Part shown: piece after piece, positions 1 to 9,445 of the stretch
Layout of the letters: each line of letters starts with the position of its first letter
Numbering within the stretch: the stretch's first letter is position 1
Source: Arsukibacterium indicum
Lineage (GTDB): Bacteria > Pseudomonadota > Gammaproteobacteria > Enterobacterales > Alteromonadaceae
DNA length: 64,000 nt
Reading direction: 5' to 3'
NCBI RefSeq assembly: GCF_019100565.1
Contig: NZ_JAHRID010000002.1
Span: forward strand, 124,001-188,000
Translations under genes and position numbers: made by a program
Notes under the pieces: generated by a model
The model's database searches: none
Told to the model about the DNA's origin: nothing
Seen by the model: the letters and a program-made list of their open reading frames with translations, nothing else

Positions 1-866
1 AACATCAGCACTAAATCAACCACAGTAATGCTGGCCAGCGCTTCCGACACCTTGGATAAATCAGCAAAGGCACTGATTATTGCCCCCCAAACACCGAGAC
101 TGACTACCGTTATCAGGGCAGTCATTAAGGCAGTAGTCAATACTGTTAAAAACTTACCAAGAACAATTGCTGTGCGGCTAACAGGACAAATTAACAGGGT
201 TTCCAGCGTGCCGCGCTCTTTTTCGCCCGCGCCCATGTCCACCGCCGGATACATAGCACCACTTAAACACAACAACACCAGAGCGTAGGCCAGAATGGCG
301 CCCATGCTCTCACCAATGTTTTCCCGCTGCTCGGCGGTATTCACCCGGGTAAGCTCAACCGGCTTGAGTATTGCCGTCAGGTTAGCCGGGTCAACGCCGA
401 GCTGGCTCAGGGTGTCGCGCTGTAATTCTTCCGTGTAAGTTTTCAGCATTTCATCGAAATAGTTGTACATGAAGTCAAGCTGCGACGAGCGGTTATAAAT
501 TAACTGCCACTCAGTCTGCTGCACTGAGGCTTTACGGCTGGCAAAATCGGCAGGAATAACCAAGGCTACATCAAACTCATCATTACGGATAGCCGCAACC
601 AGTTCTTGCTCAGAGCTTAATGTTGTCTCTACTTTTTTAAAGTTTTTATGGTAAAACAGCGCCTCAGCAAATTGCGGTGCCTGCTGTTCGTTAATAATTA
701 CATAACGGTGCTGCTCTTCCATCGCTTTACTGGTGGTCGTCGCCATAACCAGCCCCACGATGCCAAACAACACAGGAAAAATAAGAATAGGCAATAAAAT
801 AACGAAAATGAGGGTTTTTTTATCGCGCAGTAATTCTGTTAATTCTTTAAAGTAAACCTGCCACAT
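1..866 (-). CDS. NatB-like ABC-2 type transporter permease (C-terminus beyond window)
   Basis: Membrane subunit of an ABC exporter, probably of the NatB (Na+ efflux) type. Reading the minus strand from the ATG at 866 gives MWQVYFKELTELLRDKKT, a transmembrane segment at about residues 18-40, a soluble extracytoplasmic stretch of some 150 residues, then further hydrophobic segments running off the window at position 1. This architecture (one N-terminal helix, large external domain, C-terminal helix bundle) is typical of NatB/ABC-2 permeases. The ATG lies one base after the stop of the ATPase gene, so the two are translationally coupled. The substrate cannot be read from sequence; Na+ is a family-based guess. 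The frame is open at the window edge, so about 288 codons are visible. Confidence 0.85.
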   Translation of the reverse strand, partial: MWQVYFKELTELLRDKKTLIFVILLPILIFPVLFGIVGLVMATTTSKAMEEQHRYVIINEQQAPQFAEALFYHKNFKKVETTLSSEQELVAAIRNDEFDVALVIPADFASRKASVQQTEWQLIYNRSSQLDFMYNYFDEMLKTYTEELQRDTLSQLGVDPANLTAILKPVELTRVNTAEQRENIGESMGAILAYALVLLCLSGAMYPAVDMGAGEKERGTLETLLICPVSRTAIVLGKFLTVLTTALMTALITVVSLGVWGAIISAFADLSKVSEALASITVVDLVLM

Positions 867-867
867 A

Positions 868-1665
868 TTATGCTGCTCCCTGCTGAACCTGATTAGCAAT
901 AACGGCTAAAAACGCCTGACGTAGATCGCCGCCCGGTGTCAGCTGTTTAAACTCTGCCAGGCTGCCGGAAAAGCTGCTTAAGCCTTTGTCTATAACCACA
1001 ACCCGGTCACATAAGGCCCCTACCTCATCCAGATGATGTGTAGAGAAAATTACCGGGGTGCCTTGCGCTTTTAACGATTTAATAAAATCAAGGACCGTTT
1101 GCACTGTCATAATGTCGAGGCCGGTAGTAGGCTCGTCCAGAATAACCACTTTAGGGGAATGCACCACGGCGCGGGCAATCGCCGTTTTTTGTTTCATGCC
1201 GGTAGACATCGTATCTACCCGCCGATTGGCAAAATTATGCATATCAAGCAGGGTAAACAGCTCATCTATCCGGCTTTTTATTTCGGCTTCTTTCATACCA
1301 TGCAGCCTGGCAAAATAAGCAACATTTTCAAAAGCAGTAAGCTTGCCGTATAAACCGGTATCCGCCGATAAAAAACCAATTTCCTTGCGGGCCTGAATCG
1401 GTTTTTGCAGCACATCAATATCGTTAATAAATACCGAGCCACTGTCTTGTTTCAGTGCGGTAGATAACATGCGAAGTGTGGTAGTTTTACCGGCACCATT
1501 TGGCCCCAGCAAACCTAATACTTCGCCATTACCACAGGTAAAACTGACATCTCTTACCGAATGAAACGCTTTTTCGCTGTAACGCACGTCCTGCTTTTCG
1601 GTATCCGATAATTTATTGCCTTTGCTGATAGCAAACGCCTTAGCTAACCCTTTTATTTCTATCAT
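868..1665 (-). CDS. NatA-like ABC transporter ATP-binding protein
   Basis: Cytoplasmic ATPase that powers the adjacent permease. The 265-residue protein has the Walker A loop GPNGAGKTT, an ABC signature of the form STGMKQK, Walker B VVILDEPTTGLD and the switch histidine in STHHLDE. An insertion of about 20 charged residues near the N-terminus (about residues 15-32) precedes the core beta strands. An AGGAAG ribosome-binding site sits upstream of the ATG at 1665, inside the end of the DUF3025 gene region (9-base gap). The NatA identity rests on pairing with a NatB-shaped permease; other drug or bacteriocin exporters share the fold. Confidence 0.9.
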   Translation of the reverse strand: MIEIKGLAKAFAISKGNKLSDTEKQDVRYSEKAFHSVRDVSFTCGNGEVLGLLGPNGAGKTTTLRMLSTALKQDSGSVFINDIDVLQKPIQARKEIGFLSADTGLYGKLTAFENVAYFARLHGMKEAEIKSRIDELFTLLDMHNFANRRVDTMSTGMKQKTAIARAVVHSPKVVILDEPTTGLDIMTVQTVLDFIKSLKAQGTPVIFSTHHLDEVGALCDRVVVIDKGLSSFSGSLAEFKQLTPGGDLRQAFLAVIANQVQQGAA

Positions 1666-1674
1666 TTAAGCTTC

Positions 1675-2508
1675 CTAATCGTTGCTTGTTTTTCTGGGCC
1701 GAAATGCTCTGAAATACGCTGTATTCTGGTAAAAATCATTATACTGATTCTCAGCCCACCAACCGGGTACCCCTAATAACGGTAATGGGGTCAGTTGCTG
1801 ATTATCAAGAAGTAACTGACAGTTAGCAATTTGTTGCTGCAATTTTTGGTCAATAAAACTGTAAGCATCTGTTAAAGGCCAGTGGCTAAAGCCTGCTGGC
1901 ACACTTAAAAACAGGCATTTGGCCGTTAAACCAAGAAACGGTGCTGTGGCCATTTCGTATATGGCATGGCCAAAAATAACCGGCCTTACCCCCTGCCACC
2001 AGTTGCTGCGCTGTGTAATAAAGGTTTGCTGCCACTGATGCGTGCGCAGCATCTCTGCATGCTGCTGCATGGCTGGCTCCAGGCAGATAACTACCCCGCA
2101 CTCATCAAATAATGTCAGTTTATTGCGCAGTTTACTGCGCTGCTTTGCCCCGTGTTTGGATATCTCTTCCATATGTAGCTGATTAAGCAATTTTTTTGTC
2201 TGGGGAAATAAACACCAAATTAATCCGCCAAAAAAGTCATGCCAGTTTTCGTTACGGGTGGGTACTTGCCCGGTTGCATAAATATACGCTTCGTAATAGC
2301 GACCGTCTGCGCTTAGCGCTTCATTATCAACAAACTTTACTTCTGAGGTATGCGCAAACTGATTAAGCCAGGCTATATCTGGCCCGGGGCTTAGCTTGCC
2401 AATATTAAAAAACTGCTCCAGATCGGCAAAGATCGGATTACCCGAAATACATCCGGCGTCCCACCATGGTGGCGGCGTAAATCGGTTTTTTACGTCATTT
2501 TTTTGCAT
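1675..2508 (-). CDS. DUF3025 family protein
   Basis: Uncharacterised 277-residue protein with hallmarks of the DUF3025 family of proteobacteria: a central NWHDFFGGLIWCLFP block, a following LNQLH segment, then the LTLFDECGVVI stretch. There is no signal peptide or membrane helix, so it is presumably cytosolic; aromatic and histidine-rich segments are noticeable. No function is known to me. It is first of a three-gene minus-strand unit, with 9 bases between its stop and the NatA-like ATPase. The family is also seen away from ABC exporters, so the operon need not mean a shared role. Confidence 0.75.
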   Translation of the reverse strand: MQKNDVKNRFTPPPWWDAGCISGNPIFADLEQFFNIGKLSPGPDIAWLNQFAHTSEVKFVDNEALSADGRYYEAYIYATGQVPTRNENWHDFFGGLIWCLFPQTKKLLNQLHMEEISKHGAKQRSKLRNKLTLFDECGVVICLEPAMQQHAEMLRTHQWQQTFITQRSNWWQGVRPVIFGHAIYEMATAPFLGLTAKCLFLSVPAGFSHWPLTDAYSFIDQKLQQQIANCQLLLDNQQLTPLPLLGVPGWWAENQYNDFYQNTAYFRAFRPRKTSND

Positions 2509-2613
2509 AGCTTGTATTTTCTGTTGCTGGCACTGAACGTTTTCAGCGCGAATTACTTAGCTAAAGCGCGAAAAAGCGCTTGCAATTTTATACTGGCATG
2601 GCACATTCAGGTG

Positions 2614-2629
2614 GTACGTTTAGACGTAC
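2614..2629. promoter_or_regulatory. Perfect inverted repeat upstream of asnB
   Basis: GTACGT, four bases, ACGTAC. It lies 50 bases before the asnB start in the divergent gap shared with the DUF3025 gene. Position and symmetry fit an operator, but I recognise no regulator for it. Confidence 0.35.
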
Positions 2630-2679
2630 ATACTGCCAAACAAAATGTGTTTATTCGAAATTAATTAATAGAGGTTACC

Positions 2680-4344
2680 ATGTGTTCGATATTTGGGGTG
2701 CTTGACATCAGTACTGATGTTAAAGCGTTGCGCCAGCAGGCGCTGCAGTTATCTAAGTTATTACGTCATCGCGGTCCTGATTGGTCAGGTATTTGGAATG
2801 ACGATAATGCCATTCTGGTGCATGAGCGTCTGGCAATTGTAGATACTGAAAATGGCGCCCAACCGCTTATTAATGATAATCGAAATCACATTCTGGCAGT
2901 GAATGGCGAGATCTACAATCATAAGCAACTCGAAAAAGAGCTTGCTACGCCTTACCCATTCAAAACCAAGTCAGATTGTGAAGTTATTCTGCCACTATAT
3001 TTAGAGCATGGCGCAGATTTTATTGATCAGTTGCACGGTATGTTTGCCTTTATTTTGTATGATGCCGAGCAAAGCCGTTATCTTATTGCCCGCGACCACA
3101 TTGGTATTATTCCGCTGTACTATGGTTATGACGAGAACGGTCAGCTCTATGTCTCATCAGAGCTTAAAGCGCTGGTACCGGTGTGTAAGCAAATTAAAGA
3201 GTTTCCGCCAGGCCACTACTTCGACAGTAAAATAGGTGAGCTGCGCAGCTATTATAAGCGTGACTGGCAAAGCTATGATGCGGTTAAAGACAACCCGGCC
3301 AGCGAAGCGGAATTAAAAGCCGCGCTTGAGCACAGCGTAAAAACCCATCTGATGTCAGACGTACCTTATGGTGTGCTGTTATCAGGCGGTTTGGATTCGT
3401 CTCTGATTTCCGCTATTGCCCAGCAATATGCCAAACGCCGGGTAGAAGATGATGATCAGTCTGAAGCCTGGTGGCCCCGCCTGCACTCCTTTGCAGTCGG
3501 CTTGCCGGGCTCACCCGATTTAGTGGCAGCCCAGAAAGTCGCCGATGCTATTGGTACTGTGCATCATACGGTGCACTTTACCGTGCAGGAAGCACTCGAT
3601 TCACTGCGCGATGTCATTTACTTCCTGGAAACCTATGATGTCACCACAATTCGTGCCTCTACCCCAATGTACCTGATGGCACGGAAAATAAAGGCCATGG
3701 GCATTAAAATGGTGTTATCCGGCGAAGGCTCAGACGAGATTTTTGGCGGCTACCTGTATTTTCATAAGGCGCCGAACGCCAAAGAGTTTCATGAAGAAAC
3801 ATTACGTAAGCTGGACCGCTTACATATGTTTGATTGCAACCGTGCTAATAAAGCCATGTCAGCCTGGGGGATTGAAGCCCGGGTGCCGTTCCTGGACAAA
3901 GAGTTTATGGATGTCGCCATGCGCTTAAACCCACAGGCCAAAATGTGCGGCGGTGGCAAAATGGAGAAGCATATTCTGCGGCAGGCTTTTGACGGATTGT
4001 TGCCTGATGAAATCTTATGGCGTCAGAAAGAGCAGTTTTCAGACGGGGTTGGTTATAACTGGATTGACAGTTTAAAAGCTCATGCAGCCAAGGAAGTCAG
4101 CGATCAGCAGATGGCAACCGCCAGCTTCCGCTTCCCGGTTAATACGCCAGATAGTAAAGAGGCATATTACTATCGGGTAATTTTTGAAGAGCATTTCCCG
4201 CATGCCGGCGCTATCAGCTGTGTACCGGGCGGAAAATCAGTCGCCTGCTCTACCCCTGAAGCATTGGCCTGGGATGCCAAAATGGCCGAAATGACCGACC
4301 CTTCAGGTCGGGCGGTGCGTGATGTGCACTCCCAGGGCTATTAA
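2680..4344 (+). CDS. asnB: Asparagine synthase B (glutamine-hydrolysing)
   Basis: Makes asparagine from aspartate, ATP and glutamine. At 554 residues it equals the length of E. coli AsnB. The nucleophile Cys2 follows the initiator Met (MCSIFG), starting the Ntn glutaminase domain (about 1-190) with the RHRGPD and NGEIYNH motifs. The synthetase domain carries the pyrophosphate loop LSGGLDSSLIS and the SGEGSDEIFGGY motif. A GAGG ribosome-binding site precedes the ATG. It is a single-gene unit closed by a strong terminator. Confidence 0.97.
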   Translation: MCSIFGVLDISTDVKALRQQALQLSKLLRHRGPDWSGIWNDDNAILVHERLAIVDTENGAQPLINDNRNHILAVNGEIYNHKQLEKELATPYPFKTKSDCEVILPLYLEHGADFIDQLHGMFAFILYDAEQSRYLIARDHIGIIPLYYGYDENGQLYVSSELKALVPVCKQIKEFPPGHYFDSKIGELRSYYKRDWQSYDAVKDNPASEAELKAALEHSVKTHLMSDVPYGVLLSGGLDSSLISAIAQQYAKRRVEDDDQSEAWWPRLHSFAVGLPGSPDLVAAQKVADAIGTVHHTVHFTVQEALDSLRDVIYFLETYDVTTIRASTPMYLMARKIKAMGIKMVLSGEGSDEIFGGYLYFHKAPNAKEFHEETLRKLDRLHMFDCNRANKAMSAWGIEARVPFLDKEFMDVAMRLNPQAKMCGGGKMEKHILRQAFDGLLPDEILWRQKEQFSDGVGYNWIDSLKAHAAKEVSDQQMATASFRFPVNTPDSKEAYYYRVIFEEHFPHAGAISCVPGGKSVACSTPEALAWDAKMAEMTDPSGRAVRDVHSQGY

Positions 4345-4360
4345 GCAATAAACGTTGAAC

Positions 4361-4387
4361 AAGGCCACCTTTAGGTGGCCTTTTTTT
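4361..4387 (+). terminator. Rho-independent terminator after asnB
   Basis: AAGGCCACCT/AGGTGGCC stem with a short loop, followed by seven T residues, 17 bases after the asnB stop. Confidence 0.9.
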
Positions 4388-4542
4388 ATTGCTGCACACC
4401 TTGTAAATGGCTAAATTTATATTGCAGGATATAGGCGCTGCAGTAAATAACTGGCACAATAAGCACCTGAATTAACCAAACCACTACTTTCTTGCGGCGG
4501 CAAGGCAGTCAGACGATGTACACCACCTTGCCAAGGACAGAC

Positions 4543-5727
4543 ATGATGCACTTTTCCCCCTACGTTTTAGCCGGTTGCCTGACAATACTGGCAATAGTCC
4601 AAAGTTCTGCAGCCGTTGCTGATGAGCTGCATCTGGCCGGTAAATGGCTGACTGATCAAGCCGGCCAGACACTGGTCGACCCACAGAGCTCCGGTTTAAC
4701 GTTACGCCACGGTGAGCTTATTCATCTGGGCGATAACAGCGCCGCTGTCAATATGCGCAATATATTGCTCAGAATTAACCCCCACACCGGTCAGCTGAAC
4801 GCGCCACCGGTAAAAATAACCGTTGCCAGCCACCTGATAAATGGCTGCTTTGCCGAACTGTTGGCCGATTACCCGGACTGGGAATCATTAACCTGGGACC
4901 GCCAGGACGATACAACGTTAGTAACGGTAACCGAAGACTCATCGGCCTTCACGTTAAGCCCGGCTTGTGCTGAGCGCTATGCAGCAACCAACTCAACGCC
5001 CTACCCAACATTGTTGGTGAAAATTAAAACCGATAAAGCGCTGAGCCAGGCTGAAATTGTTGCAGTCAGGCCTGTGCAGTTTCCTGCTGAAGCACAGGTG
5101 GGCAGTTTCAGCAATGACGGAATTGAAGGCCTGGCGTTTGACAACACCGGTAATCTCTATCTTGCGCTTGAGAAAAATCAGGCTAACGCACCGATGATTT
5201 TTGTAACGCCTTATACTGCTGACTTTTGGAGTAATGAAGATTTCTTAGCCGTACAAGACAGTGGTTTTCGGTTACCGGTACCCGATGCCAACAACCATCC
5301 GATTAACGGACTGGACTATCTGGCTCACCCTGATAGCCGCCACCCGGGTTATCTGGTCGGCGCCGCCCGTAACGACGATCATCTATGGATAATTGATATC
5401 AGCCAGCAACAAGCGCCATTTGTTCAGAATATCCGTTTTTATGCGCCAACGGTTTCACCAGCCAGCACAACCAACAACGATACCGGCCGCAACAGTGAAA
5501 ACTGCCCGGCTTATGAAGAGCTGAATAATACGTCGATTGAAGGTGTTGCCGTGGCCGGCAGTCTGGTTTATCTGGTTAACGATCCTTGGCAAAGTCAGTA
5601 CCCCAAAAACATCCAGTGCCCGACAAATGCAGCGAAGTTTAAACAGTTTTCACCCCTGCTGTTCCAACTGAATATTGATCCACGCTGGTTTATCCAGCCT
5701 ACGCAGAATAATACGACGCCAAAATAA
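4543..5727 (+). CDS. Secreted protein, esterase-like/phytase-like beta-propeller (putative)
   Basis: A 394-residue exported protein. The chosen ATG has AAGGAC about 8 bases upstream; the in-frame TTG at 4492 and ATG at 4516 lack a good site. A signal peptide follows (hydrophobic LAGCLTILAIV, probable cleavage after AVA). The middle contains NDGIEGLAFDNTGNLYLALE and later IEGVAVAGSLVYLV, which resemble blades of the 'esterase-like activity of phytase' and SdiA-regulated propeller families. Several cysteines in the mature part fit a periplasmic location. It stands alone between a terminator and the J-domain operon. The family call is tentative and no substrate can be inferred. Confidence 0.6.
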   Translation: MMHFSPYVLAGCLTILAIVQSSAAVADELHLAGKWLTDQAGQTLVDPQSSGLTLRHGELIHLGDNSAAVNMRNILLRINPHTGQLNAPPVKITVASHLINGCFAELLADYPDWESLTWDRQDDTTLVTVTEDSSAFTLSPACAERYAATNSTPYPTLLVKIKTDKALSQAEIVAVRPVQFPAEAQVGSFSNDGIEGLAFDNTGNLYLALEKNQANAPMIFVTPYTADFWSNEDFLAVQDSGFRLPVPDANNHPINGLDYLAHPDSRHPGYLVGAARNDDHLWIIDISQQQAPFVQNIRFYAPTVSPASTTNNDTGRNSENCPAYEELNNTSIEGVAVAGSLVYLVNDPWQSQYPKNIQCPTNAAKFKQFSPLLFQLNIDPRWFIQPTQNNTTPK

Positions 5728-5873
5728 GGGGCTCCGTTAAACAATCTGTAGTAAAACTAAGCGCTAGGTCGCACCGCTACCTTCTGCTATTATTACCGGC
5801 CAGCCGCTGTTGCTTATGCTGTCATCTTACCAGCTGGCCATACTGCTTTAATAACCCTGTTGCAGGACAATCT

Positions 5874-6155
5874 ATGATTAACCACTTTCGTGTGCTTGGC
5901 GTTAAAACCAACGCCAGCGATGAAGATATAAAAAAGGCCTATAAACGCCTGGCCAACCGATACCACCCTGACAAACTGCTGGGGCTGACTGATGATGAAA
6001 AACAACAGGCTGCTATTCAATTGCAGCGGGTAAAACAAGCCTACGACGTGCTTGCTGATCCAAAGCAGAAATCGGCATTTATCAAAGACTTTAACAACGT
6101 TATCGTTACCGACCCGGCCGCCGCCATGCAAGAGCTATGGGACCAGTACTATTAA
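5874..6155 (+). CDS. Minimal J-domain (DnaJ-like) protein
   Basis: A 93-residue protein that is almost entirely a J domain: the HPD tripeptide that stimulates Hsp70 ATPase is at residues 31-33, between a basic helix II (KKAYKRLANRY) and helix III (VKQAYDVLADPKQK). There is no Gly/Phe linker, zinc-finger or substrate-binding domain, so client specificity must come from elsewhere, perhaps its last 25 residues or a partner. It heads a run of four same-strand genes (89, -4 and 22 base spacings), suggesting that it works with the three proteins encoded downstream. Confidence 0.85.
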   Translation: MINHFRVLGVKTNASDEDIKKAYKRLANRYHPDKLLGLTDDEKQQAAIQLQRVKQAYDVLADPKQKSAFIKDFNNVIVTDPAAAMQELWDQYY

Positions 6156-6244
6156 CCAGTACTAATAAGTAATCTGCTATTATTGTCAGGGTTTATTAAA
6201 CGTTTTAACACATACTGTTTAACCGGAAAAGGTCGTCCCCTCCT

Positions 6245-6826
6245 ATGGCTGCAAAACTTAATTTAACGCGTATTCGCGCTCTGCAAACTGATGCCAGAGA
6301 AAATATCGAATCCTATCTGGATCCGGAAACACCTAAAGCGCTGGAGCAATATACTGCAAAAATGAAAGCCGTATTGTTGCAAGACCCGGAACTGTTGGCC
6401 TCGCTGCCTGAGTATCTGCCAGTAGCGCTATATGGCAGGGTTAAGTTTGTACCGGCAGCAAAAGCGAAATGGCAACATTGGCTTAGTACCGGCACAGCGC
6501 CAAGCTGGGATGATTTCAAAACGTCTGCCGCCTTTAATAATGCCGATATTGAGCTGGTTAAAGCGATACGCGCTTATTCTGAACCATTGCTGATTGAAAG
6601 TTGCGCCGTGTTATTTTTAATGGAATTTGGCGATAACAGCAACACAGCAGGTCATAACGAAATAGCAGCAGACAATGATGAACAGCAAAATGATGATAAT
6701 GACAGCTATGACGATAACGATTATCGTAGCGACGACTTCAGCAATGATGATTACGAAGACTCAGACGAACCCGGTTACGACAACCAGTATGACGAAATTC
6801 GCTTTAACAGAGAGAAACCAGAATGA
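6245..6826 (+). CDS. Unrecognised protein with long acidic C-terminal tail
   Basis: I do not recognise this 193-residue protein. Residues 1 to about 130 look helical and globular. From about residue 133 to the end the sequence is dominated by Asp, Asn, Glu and Tyr (for example NDDNDSYDDNDY) and is very probably disordered. No signal peptide or membrane helix. Its stop overlaps the next start by four bases (ATGA), so the two products are made together. Acidic tails of this type occur in histone- or chaperone-like partners and in DNA mimics, but nothing here proves either. Confidence 0.7.
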   Translation: MAAKLNLTRIRALQTDARENIESYLDPETPKALEQYTAKMKAVLLQDPELLASLPEYLPVALYGRVKFVPAAKAKWQHWLSTGTAPSWDDFKTSAAFNNADIELVKAIRAYSEPLLIESCAVLFLMEFGDNSNTAGHNEIAADNDEQQNDDNDSYDDNDYRSDDFSNDDYEDSDEPGYDNQYDEIRFNREKPE

Positions 6827-7584
6827 CAAATTTAATTGAAATCGCGGTTGCCGAAATTAAAGAACTTGCTGTTATCGAGCCCAAGCAAGCCAGCAAGAAA
6901 TTTGAGCTTATCGCCAACACTATGAGCGATGAGCAACTGGTTGAAGTTATAGAAAATATAGATATCGTTACTCTTACTCAGATGAACAGTCAGCACGACA
7001 TTTCATTTCCGTCTATTATTTCTGAGCTAATGAGCCCGGAACGGATCCGCGATATTGTTTGTCAGCAACCACTGTACTGGGAAGAAAAAATTAAGAATAA
7101 TGCTGATGAATTACAGCAACATACCTTCGATTTTTTAACCTATCTTATCCGAACTCAGGACAGCGAAGAAAAGCAAGCTGAAATTCTTGAGTGCGTTGCC
7201 GAAGACCCGGCCGGGCTATTTTACTTATCAATTCCTTTCATTGAGTTGTACCGTGGCGAAGCGGTTTCTGACGATGATGGCCTGCACGATATGCTGCATG
7301 ATGAAGAAGAAGATCTGGAAGAAGCCGTTCGCTATACCGAACGACAGATGAACGAAGATGCCCACGGTCTGGGTATTGATGACCCACGCAGTTTACTGGC
7401 ACTGATCCGCCAGCTGGCACCTCAGGTAGAACAGGCCATTAAAGCCCTTATCCGCAATGAAAACTCAGGTTGGGAAGGCATTATTAATAAGTTTGCCACC
7501 GAGCTGGTAATGCAGGCCAAAGAGAAAAACCAGGCCAGTGATGAATTTGCTGAAGTGGACGATATGTTCAGCTTTCTCGACTAA
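6823..7584 (+). CDS. Unrecognised helical acidic protein
   Basis: A 253-residue cytosolic-type protein, rich in Glu/Asp and apparently all-helical, with a strongly acidic patch (HDEEEDLEEA) at about residues 160-170. It starts inside the stop of the preceding gene (ATGA). I see no catalytic motif, signal peptide or membrane segment. Only the operon context (J-domain protein plus two other unknowns) hints at a role in protein quality control or assembly. Confidence 0.7.
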   Translation: MTNLIEIAVAEIKELAVIEPKQASKKFELIANTMSDEQLVEVIENIDIVTLTQMNSQHDISFPSIISELMSPERIRDIVCQQPLYWEEKIKNNADELQQHTFDFLTYLIRTQDSEEKQAEILECVAEDPAGLFYLSIPFIELYRGEAVSDDDGLHDMLHDEEEDLEEAVRYTERQMNEDAHGLGIDDPRSLLALIRQLAPQVEQAIKALIRNENSGWEGIINKFATELVMQAKEKNQASDEFAEVDDMFSFLD

Positions 7585-7606
7585 CCCCGCAGTAAAAGGA
7601 TAAAAC

Positions 7607-8500
7607 ATGCAGTTAATGGTTCGGGATGGCAGTAGCGGCCCTTTTTTAAGCGTTGTTATTAATAAAGCCCTGGCAACAGAGCAATTGAGTACTGCCCAGT
7701 TGCAGCAAATTAAAAGTAAAGCCGTGCTGATGAGCCTGAAGTTCGCCGATAAGTTTTACAATAAATATAAAATGCACTTGCTGGAACAGGCGGCTCACGA
7801 TGTGATTGGCGTGGTCAGCCTCGGCTTACAGGAACTGGCAGATAGCGATCCACAGCGGGCATTACACCTGCTACTGGCACCCGAAGGCCTGGTAAAACCT
7901 TTTCAGAAAGGCTGGACAATGCTTAGTACTGTTAGCAGAAAAAGCGGCGCAAAATCACTATATGGTGAAGTAGACGAGCAACTGTTACAGCTACTTTCCA
8001 GCCCACCTGATGCGGAAGACTGGTCTGGCTGGCAACATTATCAGCAGGCATTAACCGAGCATCGGCGCAGCCAGTCGATGCAATTGCTGCAACAACAGTT
8101 TTATGTCCGCAGCCATTTTGACGAATTTGAACATTTCAGCCTGGAAGAAGTGCTGGCAGAAGTGGTGTTTTATCGGGCACTGACTGGCGGCGACAAAGTG
8201 CGGCAGGATTTAAAAAAGCGTCTGCACACCATTACTTTGCAACCGCACTGGTTCAGTGAAACCTTTTTCACAATGCAAACGGAAGCAACACTGGCTGAAT
8301 TACCCGGAGCCAACGCTGATGCAATTCGCCACGATTTAGGGCAGCATTTTGTACCTGCACTGGTGCGGACACTTAAATTTGCCCGCGATTACCAGGCGTT
8401 GGCAAAACAAGATGCCTCACCTGAAAAGCTGGATGCATTTGAGGGTAAGCAAGGTCTAACAAATCCGCTACTGGGCTGGCCACAGTACCTCGAGCTGTAA
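7607..8500 (+). CDS. Unrecognised protein, last gene of the J-domain operon
   Basis: A 297-residue protein of unknown function, Leu- and Gln-rich and predicted mostly helical, with no signal peptide or membrane segment. A ribosome-binding site AAAGGA lies about 8 bases before the ATG, 22 bases after the previous stop. It opens MQLMVRDGSSGPFLSVVINKALATEQLS, quoted here only in part: the start is well fixed. It converges on the BASS transporter gene with a 33-base gap and no clear terminator. Confidence 0.7.
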   Translation: MQLMVRDGSSGPFLSVVINKALATEQLSTAQLQQIKSKAVLMSLKFADKFYNKYKMHLLEQAAHDVIGVVSLGLQELADSDPQRALHLLLAPEGLVKPFQKGWTMLSTVSRKSGAKSLYGEVDEQLLQLLSSPPDAEDWSGWQHYQQALTEHRRSQSMQLLQQQFYVRSHFDEFEHFSLEEVLAEVVFYRALTGGDKVRQDLKKRLHTITLQPHWFSETFFTMQTEATLAELPGANADAIRHDLGQHFVPALVRTLKFARDYQALAKQDASPEKLDAFEGKQGLTNPLLGWPQYLEL

Positions 8501-8533
8501 AACGCTAACGTTGCAGCAGGCCGGAGCCTAATG

Positions 8534-9394
8534 TCAGGTTACGGCGTTGCGCCGGGCCCATACGGCAAATAGCGAGGCGCTGCCAAACATCAGCAGGCTA
8601 TAAACGCTGGGCGCGATCGACATCGCCGGGCTTTGCAAAATGCCCGTGGTAATTAACAATGCCAGGGTGCCATTTTGCAGGCCAACTTCCAGACAAATAG
8701 TCCGGGCCTGACGTTCCTGCTTTAACAGCCATTTACCCGCGTAGTAACCCAGCAGCATGGTAACAATATTTAATGTCAGTGCTGCGGGCCCTGCCTTGGC
8801 AATATAGCGGCCAAGATCATCGCCCAAATCAACAGCAATAGTAACAATAAGAAGCAACAGCACAATAATAGCAAACCTGCTGATCACCGGTTCAGCTGCT
8901 TTAGCAAAGGCCGTGAATTTTGCCCGTAACACCATACCTGCTATAACCGGTAGCACGCTAACAATCATCAGAGTAAGCCAGGTTTGCAGCAACGGCAGCT
9001 TTAGCGAGGATTCTGCGCCACCATAATAATTAATGGCCCAGGCCGCTAACAACGGTATGGTAAAAGGGGTAATAAAGCCCACTACTGCAGTTAACGATAC
9101 TGACAAGCCAACATCGGCCTTACTCAGATAACTGTATAGGTTAGAGGTTGTGCCGCCAGGACAAAGCGCCAGAATAAACAAACCTATCGCCAGTTCCGCC
9201 TGTAATGAAAACAACGCAATAACCGCTACTGCGGCTAACGGCAATAAAAGTAACTGGGCTAGAGCCCCGGCAATAAAGGCTTTGGGAGCTGCAAATACCC
9301 GGCTGAAATCGGCCGGTCGCAAGCTCATGCCAACACCGGTCATGATAAGAATAAGCGCCAGAGGCAATCCGATCTGGGTTAGGGAATTAAACAT
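8534..9394 (-). CDS. Bile acid:sodium symporter (BASS) family transporter
   Basis: Inner-membrane protein of 286 residues with about nine hydrophobic segments, matching the BASS/SBF family (ASBT-like), which import organic anions with Na+. Diagnostic parts are ALCPGGTTSNLYSYLSKAD, near the Na+-site region of helix 4, and the crossover-like EVGLQNGTLA segment. The ATG at 9394 is preferred over the upstream TTG because AGGAAC sits at the correct distance. It lies 51 bases downstream of the TSUP gene. Substrate unknown; bacterial homologues move pantoate, pyruvate-like acids or bile acids. Confidence 0.88.
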   Translation of the reverse strand: MFNSLTQIGLPLALILIMTGVGMSLRPADFSRVFAAPKAFIAGALAQLLLLPLAAVAVIALFSLQAELAIGLFILALCPGGTTSNLYSYLSKADVGLSVSLTAVVGFITPFTIPLLAAWAINYYGGAESSLKLPLLQTWLTLMIVSVLPVIAGMVLRAKFTAFAKAAEPVISRFAIIVLLLLIVTIAVDLGDDLGRYIAKAGPAALTLNIVTMLLGYYAGKWLLKQERQARTICLEVGLQNGTLALLITTGILQSPAMSIAPSVYSLLMFGSASLFAVWARRNAVT

Positions 9395-9445
9395 CAATGT
9401 TCCTGTTTTTTAATTCAGATTACCGCAATTAACCTTAGCTGTCAG

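Noticed and set aside
5798-5839. GGCCAGC/GCTGGCC inverted repeat before the J-domain gene
   Set aside because: Seven-base arms with a 28-base loop are weak; no T-run and no link to a known site.
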